DNA of 44,884 nt from Pseudomonadota bacterium (GTDB taxonomy: Bacteria > Pseudomonadota > Gammaproteobacteria > Burkholderiales > Burkholderiaceae_F), in contig JAKBZN010000019.1 in assembly GCA_021842465.1 (NCBI GenBank), forward strand, positions 1 to 44,884, in the 5' to 3' direction. The notes beneath the pieces are model-generated. The model saw only the letters and a list, made by a program, of their open reading frames with translations. It ran no database searches and was not told where the DNA came from. Shown piece by piece: positions 7,773 to 15,920 of the stretch. Position numbers and translations under genes: made by a program. Numbering within the stretch: the first letter of the stretch is position 1; each line of letters opens with the position of its first letter.

Positions 7773-8384
7773 TCAGCTACCGGCGCGCGGCTTGCGCAGC
7801 GCCGATGCGAGATCGACGAATTCCTGGGCGACGCGCCGCACGTGCGCCTCGAAATCGGGCTCGAAGCCGTAGCCTTCGGGCGTCTGCCAATGATCGGCGT
7901 GGGCGACGCAGATGGTCTCGGCATGGACCAGCGCGCCGACGTAGGCGAACAGCGCGCGCGTGCTCTGCAGTCCGAGCAGGCCGCCGCTCCAGCCGGTGGA
8001 GGCGCTCAGTAGTAGCACCGGCTTGTGGCGCAGCGCCCATCGGTCGGCGTAGTCCGGGTCGATGCGCGGCAGGCGCGAGAGCCAGTCGATGGTGTTCTTG
8101 AGATACGGGGCGACGCCACCGTTGTATTCCGGCGAGGCGATCAGCATCCCGTCGGCGGTTGCCACCCGCTCGTGCAAGGCGACGAGCTCGGCGCGGATCG
8201 CGGGGTCGCCTTCCAGATCCTGGTTGAACATCGGCAGGCGGAGCGGATCCGGTTCGAGAAACGCGACGTGGCAACCAGGGCTCAGGCCGGCGGCGACGTG
8301 TTGCAGCAGGCGCCGCTGGTGCGATTCGCGGCGCAGGCTGCCGGCGAAGGCGATCAAGGTTGGCGGGCGGGCGGCAGTGTCCAT
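7773..8384 (-). CDS. NADPH-dependent FMN reductase family protein
   Basis: 203-residue flavodoxin-fold protein, like ChrR/YieF/azoreductase-type FMN reductases, which pass electrons from NAD(P)H to FMN, quinones or chromate. The phosphate-binding loop is GSLRRES at residues 15-21 and the flavin-contact signature SPEYNGGVAPYLKNTIDWLS begins at 84. A good Shine-Dalgarno (AAGGAG) precedes the ATG at 8384. First gene of the minus-strand pair with the ATP-grasp ligase. The physiological substrate is unknown. Confidence 0.9.
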   Translation of the reverse strand: MDTAARPPTLIAFAGSLRRESHQRRLLQHVAAGLSPGCHVAFLEPDPLRLPMFNQDLEGDPAIRAELVALHERVATADGMLIASPEYNGGVAPYLKNTIDWLSRLPRIDPDYADRWALRHKPVLLLSASTGWSGGLLGLQSTRALFAYVGALVHAETICVAHADHWQTPEGYGFEPDFEAHVRRVAQEFVDLASALRKPRAGS

Positions 8385-8841
8385 GCCGGGAACTCCTTGG
8401 GGAACGGGGATTGGGGGGCATTGCCGATTACGGCGACGGCGCGGGGATTTATATCGGCATTCCGGTGGCCGGGATCCGATCGTCAGCCGATCGGAAGCCG
8501 GTCAGTTCCGGATTTCTGCAAACCGGATTTCCGAAATCCCTTGGCCATCCGCGACCGGGAAACCTCGCCTTCGCGAGGCCCGCAGGGCCGCGGCGATCCA
8601 GAAAACGGCGGGATTGCTTCGGGCTTTGCCCTCGCAATGACGGTTTCTCCGCGTCCGGCGTCGCCCTCCCCATCACGGTTGCTCCGCGAGCGAGGGTCGT
8701 TCCATCCATGACGGGGATTCCATTCGAGACGGCCGTTCCGTCGATGGCGGGCCGTCCGCTGGGGACGGCTACGCGATTTCGGTTACGCAGGATCGTGGGT
8801 GATATGCTTTCCCTTCGGATTCTTTCCCGTCAGGAGTTCAG
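8385..8841. other. Intergenic region with REP-like copy B
   Basis: 457 bp between the divergent FMN reductase and DUF2844 genes. It holds a run of short inverted segments at about 8470-8550 (CCGGATTTC/GAAATCC types), the REP-like element at 8566-8642, and the upstream region of the DUF2844 gene. Open frames here encode only translated repeats. No gene is supported. Confidence 0.8.
8566..8642 (-). repeat. REP-like inverted repeat, copy B
   Basis: The right end CTCGCAATGACG is perfect and the left end is degenerate (CGCCTTCGCGAG). The core GGCCCGCAGGGCCGCGGCG and GGATTGCTTCGGGC match copy A closely and in the same orientation. Confidence 0.85.
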
Positions 8842-9315
8842 GTGGGCGTTCGGTTTCGGGGTGGGCAGCATCGGTGGTTGCCATGTTTCGGGGGCGCTGT
8901 ATTGGCATGCATCCCCCTTTGGGCCCATGCGGCATTGGGCGACACCGTACAGTCGGTGGCGGCGGACCGCATGAAGTTGCATGCCGCGACGTCGCAGAGC
9001 CGCACGGCAGCCGGTTACACCATGCAGGAAATGACGCTGCCGTCGGGAACCGTGATCCGGGAGTTCATCTCGGCCTCGGGGATGGTGTTCGGCGTCGCGT
9101 GGCAGGGGCCGGCTCCGCCCGATCTGCAGCAGTTGCTCGGGCGGTATTTCCCGGGCTTCGCATCCGCGCCGCGCGGCCCGCACGGCCGCGGCTATGCGCG
9201 CACCGAGCAGGGGAATCTCGTGGTGGAGAACACCGGGCATACCGGTGCCATGCACGGGCACGCCTACTTGACCGATGGCCTTCCGGCGGGAGTGAATCCC
9301 GCCGATATCTGGTAG
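8842..9315 (+). CDS. DUF2844 family secreted protein
   Basis: 157 residues. The N-terminus has a basic stretch, a hydrophobic core (GGAVLACIPLWAHA) and a signal peptidase-like site after AHA near residue 29, so it is probably exported. The mature part, with YTMQEMTLPSGTVIREFIS and GMVFGVAWQGP, matches my memory of the uncharacterised DUF2844 family of Burkholderiales. The GTG start at 8842 is supported by AGGAG at 8832-8836. It ends 8 bp before the DUF3443 lipoprotein gene, and this pairing recurs in the group, so the two probably work together in the envelope. The biochemical role is unknown. Confidence 0.8.
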   Translation: MGVRFRGGQHRWLPCFGGAVLACIPLWAHAALGDTVQSVAADRMKLHAATSQSRTAAGYTMQEMTLPSGTVIREFISASGMVFGVAWQGPAPPDLQQLLGRYFPGFASAPRGPHGRGYARTEQGNLVVENTGHTGAMHGHAYLTDGLPAGVNPADIW

Positions 9316-9323
9316 ATCCGTTC

Positions 9324-10775
9324 ATGGCAGGAAAACACATCGCGCGGCGTCTCGCCGCGCTGGGGACGATGGGGCTGGGAGTCGTGCTGACGCTGATGCT
9401 GGCGTCCTGCGGCGGGGGCTCGCAATCGATGTCGATTTCCCAGGGCAGCGGATTTTTCTCTCTGAGCGCCGCGCAGGTCGCGATGGTGACGCAGTGCACG
9501 CAGAGTCAGGATCCGGCGTTGCCGAGCAGCTCCGGCAGCAACGTGGCGCCGCTGGTCGTCGACGCGGGGCCGTGCGCCTACTATCCGAGCAACAACAGCG
9601 TGGGCCCGATCAACGCGGCGCAGGATGTGATCTACACCACGGTCACGATCTGTCCGCCGGGGCTCGCGCCGCCGAGCGGGTCGTGCCAGACCATCGATCA
9701 CATCCAGGTCGACACCGGTTCGGTGGGGCTGCGCATCCTCGCCTCGGCGATGAATTCCAGCGTCCTGCAGACGCTGCCGACGGTGTCCCTGAACGGCCAG
9801 CCGATCAACGATTGCTACGCCTATGCCGACGGCTGGACCTGGGGCGTGCTGCGGACCGCCGACGTGTACGTCGGCGGCTACGACGCGACGACCAAGGTTT
9901 CGCAAGGAGACAGGGCGCCGGGAATCTCGGTCGACATCATCGGCGATCCGGCATCCGGACCGATTTCGACCGCGGCGCAGTCGACGTGCAGCGGGGGATC
10001 GCCGAGCGAGAATTCAGTAGAGACCTTCGGGGCCAACGGCATCCTGGGCGTGATGCCGGCGCAGTATGAAAATGGCCTGTACTACACCTGCACCGCAAGC
10101 GGAGGGTGTCCTGTGGTAACCATTCCGCAAAGTCAGGAAGCCAATAACCCGGTGTATTCGCTTGCCTCTATGGATGACAACGGCATCGTCGTTGCGCTGC
10201 CCGGCTTGGAAACCTTGACCCCCCCGGGGCCTCAGAAGTATGTAATCGGAACCCTGACGTTCGGGGTGACGACCGGCGGGGTGAACGGCGCGACCCATTT
10301 TTTCGCTACGGACCTCAGTTCCGGGATACCCGCGGTGCAAAGCGAGATCCAGTCGGAATCGCCACCGCAGGCGTCCTCGGCGGCATCCCAACCCGTGAAT
10401 GCGATCTTCGATACCGGGACATCCTTTCTGTCGATCTATGGGACCGGGATGCCGTACACCCAGGATTCCTACCAGTGGTTGATCCCGCCGTCCCCGGTGA
10501 CGGTGAATCTGTTGCTTCAGGGGCCAATCCCGAACGCCGGAAGGAACACGAGCGGGCCGCTGGTGCAGCAATACCAGGACATGGTTTCGGTGACGAGCGA
10601 GCAGACGTTGTCGACGCAGTACCCGTACCCGACGTACTGGGCGTTCGATGACCTGGCGGCGGATTCGAGCACGCCCCAGGACATCTGGGGCGCGCCCTTT
10701 TTCTTCGGCAAGACCATGTACGTCGTCTACCAGGGCTCCTTCCCGCAGGGGAATCCTCCCTTCTACGCCTATTGA
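9324..10775 (+). CDS. DUF3443 lipoprotein with pepsin-like aspartic peptidase signatures
   Basis: 483 residues. It begins with a lipoprotein signal peptide with lipobox LASC (Cys29), so it is probably anchored in the outer membrane or periplasm. The family is catalogued as unknown function. The sequence nevertheless shows the bilobal aspartic-peptidase pattern: VDTGSVGLRIL (Asp130), a flap-like YADGW (Tyr167), ANGILGVMP (239-242 as GILG), a strand resembling SxDDxGxVVALPG, and a second FDTGTSFLSI (Asp363). These occur in the order found in pepsin (DTGS, Y75 flap, DGILGL, DTGTS). Peptidase activity is inferred. Its last 7 bases overlap the convergent glycosyltransferase gene. Confidence 0.85.
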   Translation: MAGKHIARRLAALGTMGLGVVLTLMLASCGGGSQSMSISQGSGFFSLSAAQVAMVTQCTQSQDPALPSSSGSNVAPLVVDAGPCAYYPSNNSVGPINAAQDVIYTTVTICPPGLAPPSGSCQTIDHIQVDTGSVGLRILASAMNSSVLQTLPTVSLNGQPINDCYAYADGWTWGVLRTADVYVGGYDATTKVSQGDRAPGISVDIIGDPASGPISTAAQSTCSGGSPSENSVETFGANGILGVMPAQYENGLYYTCTASGGCPVVTIPQSQEANNPVYSLASMDDNGIVVALPGLETLTPPGPQKYVIGTLTFGVTTGGVNGATHFFATDLSSGIPAVQSEIQSESPPQASSAASQPVNAIFDTGTSFLSIYGTGMPYTQDSYQWLIPPSPVTVNLLLQGPIPNAGRNTSGPLVQQYQDMVSVTSEQTLSTQYPYPTYWAFDDLAADSSTPQDIWGAPFFFGKTMYVVYQGSFPQGNPPFYAY

Positions 10776-12385
10776 CCCGCATTCCGCAGCGCCGAGCAGC
10801 GCTGCGGATCCTGCGCCGGCAGGATGCCCCAGTCGGCGATCACCCGCGGGCCGTTGGCCTTGGTGCCCCAGGGAATGTCGATGCGTCCGCGCATCGACGG
10901 GGCGGCTTGGGCGAGTCGGGCCGCCAGGGATGCCATGTCAGTGCTGATCAGGTTGGTCTTGGGCGAGCGGTCGACGAGCACCAAGGCGCCGCAGGCTTGC
11001 AACCACTGCGGGGAGATCCAGGTCGTCTTGGCGAAGCTGCCGTCGATGATCAGCTTGGGGCCGTGCGGGCGCAAGGCTTCGACGACGTTGCCGCCCATCC
11101 AGGTATCGCCGATGAGCAGGGCGAACGGGCCGGGCTGATGCGCGCGCCAGACCGCCGCCGCGGCCTTGGCCAGCGCCGGGCCGGGGTAGTTGTTGCGCGA
11201 CGCGCGCCCGAGCCGGTCGAGCAGCACCGCCGACGTGAACGCCAGCGCCACCGCCGCCACCACTTGTAGCACGACCGTCGTGCGGATCCCCCGCGCGAGC
11301 GTGCGCTCGTCGTCGCCGCTGCGGATCCAGTGCAGCGCCAGCAGGCCGAAGAGGCCGAAGTACATCGTGACCCACGAGCTTTCGAGGTAGATGCCGCCGA
11401 GCACGCCCAGCGCCAGCGTGACGGCGAGCGGCCCCAGTCCGGCGTAGAGCAGGAATTCCCAGTCGCCGGGGTGGTTCCAGCGCGGCGCGGATGCGGCGTC
11501 GGCCGCAGTGCGGCGCGATGCCTGCGCCAGCCAGGCGGCTACGGCGAGGAACACCGCCAGGCGCGCGAGTTCGGAACCGAGGAAGCCGGACAGCGCGCGG
11601 AAGTGCGCGGCGGAGAGCGCCTGGGAAAACGACTGTCCGCCCTCGAGGTGGGTGGATTCGGCCGCATAGCGGATCGGCTCGAAATGGTGCGCGGCGATCC
11701 ACGCGAAGTGCGGCGAGAAGACGAGCAGGCCGGTCACGGTCGCAGCCGTCAGGCCGCGCGCGGTGCGCCGCTCGGCGATGCGGCCGCGGCGCAGCAGGTA
11801 GGCGCCGAACGCGACGAACAGCAGCGCCGCGCTGTATTTGGCGAGCATGCACAGGCCCGCTACGACGCCGAAGGCGATCCAGTCGCGGAGTCGGCCGTCG
11901 CGCACCGCCCGGTAGAACGTGAACGTCGCCGCCGCCACCAGCGGGATCTGCACCGTGTTGTGGTTGAAGTACATCCCGCGCACGTTGTAGTAGGCGATGA
12001 GCGACACGAGCACGGTGGCGAGTAGGGCGCGGGCGGGCGTGGTCACGGCGCAGCCCAGTCGCCAGACGTAGATCAGGCCGACGGCGACGCAGGCTTCGGC
12101 GGCGAGGTAGGTGACCCAGATGCGGTGGCCGAAGACGGTGGTGAAGGCATAGAGGATCCATGCCGGCATCGGCGGATGCTTGTAGTAGCCCCACTGCGGA
12201 TGCGCGGACCAGACCAGTTCCTCGATGTTGTCCCAGGGTGGCGCGGTCTGGCTGATCGCGCTCAGCACGGTCCAGAGCGCGATCTGGCCGATCAGCAGGA
12301 TCGCCAGCTGGGCGGCGTACGGCAGGCGGGAAAATCGGCCGGCGACGGTGGATGCGGCGGATACGGTCGATGCGGAGGACGTCAT
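10769..12385 (-). CDS. Glycosyltransferase family 39 (GT-C, PMT/ArnT-like) membrane protein
   Basis: 538 residues, polytopic. After the first membrane segment (about 26-47) comes the acidic loop PPWDNIEELVWSAHPQWGYY, typical of GT-C enzymes that use polyprenyl-phosphate sugars (Asp/Glu as catalytic base candidates). About ten further hydrophobic segments follow to residue ~400, then a soluble C-terminal domain (LLIGDTWMGGNVVEAL). It probably transfers a sugar to lipid A, protein or another envelope acceptor on the periplasmic side; the acceptor cannot be told. It starts 13 bp after the pip stop and is likely co-transcribed. It ends in a 7-bp tail-to-tail overlap with the DUF3443 gene. Confidence 0.87.
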   Translation of the reverse strand: MTSSASTVSAASTVAGRFSRLPYAAQLAILLIGQIALWTVLSAISQTAPPWDNIEELVWSAHPQWGYYKHPPMPAWILYAFTTVFGHRIWVTYLAAEACVAVGLIYVWRLGCAVTTPARALLATVLVSLIAYYNVRGMYFNHNTVQIPLVAAATFTFYRAVRDGRLRDWIAFGVVAGLCMLAKYSAALLFVAFGAYLLRRGRIAERRTARGLTAATVTGLLVFSPHFAWIAAHHFEPIRYAAESTHLEGGQSFSQALSAAHFRALSGFLGSELARLAVFLAVAAWLAQASRRTAADAASAPRWNHPGDWEFLLYAGLGPLAVTLALGVLGGIYLESSWVTMYFGLFGLLALHWIRSGDDERTLARGIRTTVVLQVVAAVALAFTSAVLLDRLGRASRNNYPGPALAKAAAAVWRAHQPGPFALLIGDTWMGGNVVEALRPHGPKLIIDGSFAKTTWISPQWLQACGALVLVDRSPKTNLISTDMASLAARLAQAAPSMRGRIDIPWGTKANGPRVIADWGILPAQDPQRCSALRNAGQ

Positions 12386-12398
12386 GGCGGGCGCGCGA

Positions 12399-13385
12399 TC
12401 AATGGTTCAGGTCGTCTTGGAGCGCTCCGCTGCGATGCGACCAGCGCGCCTTGAATCCTTCGGTTGCCCGCATCACCGCCGCGCGGACGGACGGCTCCCA
12501 CACCGAATGGCCGGCATCCGGGACGACGGTGTACTGGGCGCTCGGCCAGGCGCGGGCGAGTTCGTCGGCGCTGACGATGGGACAGACCAGGTCATATCGC
12601 GAGTGGACGATGGCCGCGGGCAGATGGTGGATGCGGTAGAGGTTGTCGAGCAGTTGGTTGGGCGCGAGAAAGCAGCGGTGGGCGAAATAGTGGGCCTCGA
12701 GTCGCGCCAGGGCCGTGGCCTCGTCCGAGAATTCGCGGACGAGGTCGGGTTTCGGCTGCAACGTCGAGCAGCTTCCCTCGTAGGCGCTCCAGGCGCGCGC
12801 GAACGGGACGTGCACCGCGGGATCCGGGTCGAAGAGCCGGCGCAGGTATCCCCGCAGCAGGTCGCCGCGCTCCTCGGCCGGCAGGATTTCCGCGAATCGC
12901 CGCCAGGCTTCCGGCTGGATCTGTTGCAGGCCGTAGAGGAACCAGTCGATTTCCTTGTCGCGGCCGAGAAAGATCCCGCGCAGGATGAATCCGAGGCAGC
13001 GGTCGGGGTGGGCTTCGCCGTAGGCCAGCGCCAGCGTGCTGCCCCAGGATCCGCCGAAGAGCAGCCATTGCCCGATGCCCAGGTGTTCCCGCAGACGCTC
13101 CATGTCCGCGACGAGGTTCGGCAGGGTGTTGTCCCGGATCTCGCCGTGCGGCGTCGAGGAACCGGCCCCGCGCTGGTCGAAGAGCACGACCCGGAATACC
13201 GCCGGATCGAAGAAGCGCCGATGTTCCGGCGCGCAGCCGCCGCCCGGGCCGCCATGCAGGAACACGACGGGGATGCCGTGCGGGTTGCCGCTGGTCTCCC
13301 AGTACATCGTGTGCAGGGCATCCAGGGGAAGCATGCCGCTGTCGTAGGGTTCGATCGGGGCGTACAGGTCGGTACGGGGGTCCAT
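12399..13385 (-). CDS. pip: Proline iminopeptidase (prolyl aminopeptidase)
   Basis: 328-residue alpha/beta hydrolase that removes N-terminal proline from peptides. The oxyanion motif HGGPGGG is at 44-50, the nucleophile elbow LLFGGSWGS places Ser113, and the Asp and His of the triad fall in SRYDLVCP and DAGHSVWEP near the C-terminus. The start MDPRTDLYAPIEPY fits family length; the open frame continues upstream with low-complexity sequence that is not conserved in the family, so 13385 is preferred. Cytoplasmic. First gene of a minus-strand pair with the glycosyltransferase. Confidence 0.93.
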   Translation of the reverse strand: MDPRTDLYAPIEPYDSGMLPLDALHTMYWETSGNPHGIPVVFLHGGPGGGCAPEHRRFFDPAVFRVVLFDQRGAGSSTPHGEIRDNTLPNLVADMERLREHLGIGQWLLFGGSWGSTLALAYGEAHPDRCLGFILRGIFLGRDKEIDWFLYGLQQIQPEAWRRFAEILPAEERGDLLRGYLRRLFDPDPAVHVPFARAWSAYEGSCSTLQPKPDLVREFSDEATALARLEAHYFAHRCFLAPNQLLDNLYRIHHLPAAIVHSRYDLVCPIVSADELARAWPSAQYTVVPDAGHSVWEPSVRAAVMRATEGFKARWSHRSGALQDDLNH

Positions 13386-13639
13386 GCCGGAGTCGTCGTT
13401 GGGGTTGTCGGGTGGGTTGGGCCGGACGTTCCCGCGCGGACGGGCATCCGCCCGCATCCCCGGCGGCGGGGTCCGTGGTCCGATTATGCCTTCTCCGTCG
13501 ATCCGGGCTACGATTGCCCGCCCGTGGCCGGCCTTTCGGCAGCGCGGCGTCCCCCGTTCCTCGCGCGATGCCGCGGCGTTTTCCGCGGAATCCGGGCCGG
13601 CGCCATGCCATCGGGCAATTTGGGAAGTTCGGAACATCG
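13386..13639. other. Divergent intergenic region pip / FAD oxidoreductase
   Basis: 254 bp of GC-rich sequence between divergent genes. I see no strong promoter hexamers, repeat or RNA gene. Confidence 0.6.
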
Positions 13640-14680
13640 ATGACGACATCGGAAGCAGCGCGCGAGGGTCTCCCCGGGCCGTGGCACGTCGCCGTGGTGG
13701 GCGCCGGCGTCGCCGGCCTTTCCTGCGCGCGGGCGCTGGCGGCGCGGGGAATCCGGGTCACGGTGTTCGAAAGCGCGTCGGTTCCCGGCGGGCGCCTTGC
13801 CGCCCTGCAGACCGACGGCGGGCTGCACGATGCCGGGGCGCCCTGGGCCTGCGTGCACAGCGAACCCTTTGCCCGCGCAATCCGGGGCTGGGCCGACGCC
13901 GACGTGGTGCGATCCTGGTCGGCCACCGCCGTGGAAATCGATAATGCGTGGATCCGGCGCGCGTCCTCGGGCGGCGCACGGGCCCTGCGGTTCGTCGGCA
14001 TGCCGGCGATGGCCGCGCTTGCGCAGCATCTCGCGCAGGGCGTGGACGTCGTGCTGCAGGCGCGGGTCGCCCGCCTCGCGCGCGGTCGGGAGGAGTGGTT
14101 CCTGTTCGATCCCATCAATCGGCAGTTGGGAATCGCCGGATTCGATGCCGTCGTCCTGGCGGTGCCTTCGCCGGTGGCGGCGGCACTCGCCCACGGCTGG
14201 ACGGCGCTGGCGGCGCAGGTCGAGGCGGTGCGCTGGGATGCCTGCTGGGTTGGCGCGGTGATGCTGGCGCGGCCCTGCGGCCTGGATTTCGACGTCGCCC
14301 GGATCCATTCTGATCCGATCCTCGCGACGGCGGTGCGGGAGAGTGCGAAGCCGGGGCGGGCCGGCGGCGAAGCCGGGGACGGCGAGCGCTGGACGCTGAC
14401 CGCGCACGCCGCTTGGTCGAACCGCTTCCCGGATCTCACGCCGGACGAGGCGGTGCGCTGGATGCAGAAGGCGTTCGCCGCCCGGCTGGCGCGGGTTCTG
14501 GTGCCGAAGTGCACGGTGGGAATGCGCTGGCACCATGCGTTGCCGGGAAACCCGCTCGCCGAGCCGTACCTCTGGGATGCCGAACGGCGCATCGGGTTCA
14601 CCGGAGACTGGTGCGGCGGCGCGACGGTCGATGCGGCGGTGGTGTCGGGGACGGAGTTGGGGAAGGTCGTCGGCGCCTAG
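13640..14680 (+). CDS. FAD-dependent oxidoreductase (renalase/amine oxidase-like)
   Basis: 346 residues. The Rossmann FAD-binding motif VAVVGAGVAGLSCARALA (about 17-34) is followed by the ADP-ribose-binding FESASVPGGRLA. The C-terminal TGDWCGGATVDAAVVSG is the second FAD contact typical of the NAD(P)/FAD amine-oxidase-like group that includes renalase-type proteins. The substrate is unknown. The ATG at 13640 gives the right distance to the dinucleotide motif; upstream in-frame starts would add unrelated residues. It is followed by a REP-like repeat and then aroC, so it is probably a single-gene unit. Confidence 0.85.
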   Translation: MTTSEAAREGLPGPWHVAVVGAGVAGLSCARALAARGIRVTVFESASVPGGRLAALQTDGGLHDAGAPWACVHSEPFARAIRGWADADVVRSWSATAVEIDNAWIRRASSGGARALRFVGMPAMAALAQHLAQGVDVVLQARVARLARGREEWFLFDPINRQLGIAGFDAVVLAVPSPVAAALAHGWTALAAQVEAVRWDACWVGAVMLARPCGLDFDVARIHSDPILATAVRESAKPGRAGGEAGDGERWTLTAHAAWSNRFPDLTPDEAVRWMQKAFAARLARVLVPKCTVGMRWHHALPGNPLAEPYLWDAERRIGFTGDWCGGATVDAAVVSGTELGKVVGA

Positions 14681-14681
14681 T

Positions 14682-14726
14682 CGTCATTGCCTGGATCGCC
14701 GCGGCCCTGCGGGCCTCGCGATGACG
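14682..14726 (+). repeat. REP-like inverted repeat, copy C (short)
   Basis: Begins CGTCATTGC and ends CTCGCGATGACG, with the internal GGATCGCCGCGGCCCTGCGG shared with copy D. At 45 bp it lacks the left half of the 77-78-bp form, so it is an internally deleted copy. It starts 2 bp after the oxidoreductase stop codon. Confidence 0.8.
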
Positions 14727-14787
14727 TTCGTGGGCGGGTTGCGTCAACCGCGCACTGCCACGGTCTCCAGTCCGTCATAATTCGGCT

Positions 14788-15888
14788 ATGAGCTCCACTT
14801 TCGGCAGATTGTTCCGCGTCACCGACTTCGGTGAGTCCCATGGTCCGGCGATCGGCTGCGTCATCGACGGCTGTCCGCCCGGGATGGCGCTTTCCGAGGC
14901 CGACATCCAGTCCGATCTCGATCGGCGCAAGCCCGGCACCTCCCGCCACGTCACGCAGCGGCGCGAGCCCGACCGGGTCGAGATCCTGTCCGGCGTCTAC
15001 GAGGGCCGGACCACCGGGACGCCGGTTGCGCTGCTGATCCGCAACGAGGATCAGCGCAGCCGCGACTACGAAAACCTGCTCGACACCTTCCGGCCCGGCC
15101 ATGCCGACTACACCTACTGGCGCAAATACGGTCTGCGCGACCCCCGCGGCGGCGGGCGGTCGTCGGCGCGCTTGACCGCGCCGTTGGTCGCCGCCGGCGC
15201 CGTGGCGCGCAAGTGGCTGCGCGAGCGCCATGGCACCACGATCCGCGGTCATCTGCAGCAGTTGGGCGACGTCGCGATCCCCTTCGAGAGCTGGGACGAG
15301 GTGACGCGCAATCCCTTCTTCGCACCCAGTGCCGGCGCGGTCGCGCGGCTGGAGCAATACATGGACGATCTGCGCGCGGCGGGGGATTCCTGCGGCGCCC
15401 GCCTGCGGGTTTGCGCGCAGTCGGTTCCCGTCGGTCTGGGTGCGCCGCTCGCGGCCAAGCTCGATGCCGACATCGCCTGGGCGATGATGAGCATCAACGC
15501 GGTCAAGGGCGTGGAGATCGGCGCCGGCTTCGCGTCCGTCGCGCAGCGCGGTTCCGAACACGGCGACGAGATGACTCCGCAGGGATTCCTCTCCAATCAT
15601 GCCGGCGGCATCCTGGGCGGCATTTCCACCGGGCAGGACGTCGAGGTATCGATCGCGCTCAAGCCCACCTCGAGCATCCGCATTCCGCGCCGTTCGGTCG
15701 ACCGCAATCTCGCGTCGACGGAAGTGGTGACCCACGGCCGCCACGACCCGTGCGTCGGGATCCGCGCCACGCCGATCGCCGAGGCGATGCTCGCGCTGGT
15801 GCTGATGGACCATGCCTTGCTGCACCGGGCGCAGAACGCCGATGTCGCCCTGCCCGTGCCGCCGCTGCCGGGGAGCGCGGTGGCATAA
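14788..15888 (+). CDS. aroC: Chorismate synthase
   Basis: 366 residues. It catalyses the last shikimate-pathway step, EPSP to chorismate, with reduced FMN. The N-terminal signature [20 protein letters not shown] (catalytic His18) and later conserved blocks [27 protein letters not shown] and [15 protein letters not shown] are intact. Full length. A -10-like CATAAT lies at 14776-14781, only 6 bp before the ATG, with no Shine-Dalgarno, so the transcript may be leaderless. leuC follows after 32 bp on the same strand. Chorismate feeds the trp genes further along this block. Confidence 0.97.
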   Translation: MSSTFGRLFRVTDFGESHGPAIGCVIDGCPPGMALSEADIQSDLDRRKPGTSRHVTQRREPDRVEILSGVYEGRTTGTPVALLIRNEDQRSRDYENLLDTFRPGHADYTYWRKYGLRDPRGGGRSSARLTAPLVAAGAVARKWLRERHGTTIRGHLQQLGDVAIPFESWDEVTRNPFFAPSAGAVARLEQYMDDLRAAGDSCGARLRVCAQSVPVGLGAPLAAKLDADIAWAMMSINAVKGVEIGAGFASVAQRGSEHGDEMTPQGFLSNHAGGILGGISTGQDVEVSIALKPTSSIRIPRRSVDRNLASTEVVTHGRHDPCVGIRATPIAEAMLALVLMDHALLHRAQNADVALPVPPLPGSAVA

Positions 15889-15920
15889 TTTCAGGTTCCC
15901 CAACGGAGACCCCGACACCG

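Noticed and set aside
12399-13649. Longer pip frame starting at 13649
   Set aside because: The extra N-terminal sequence is low complexity and beyond family length; the MDPRTDL start fits.
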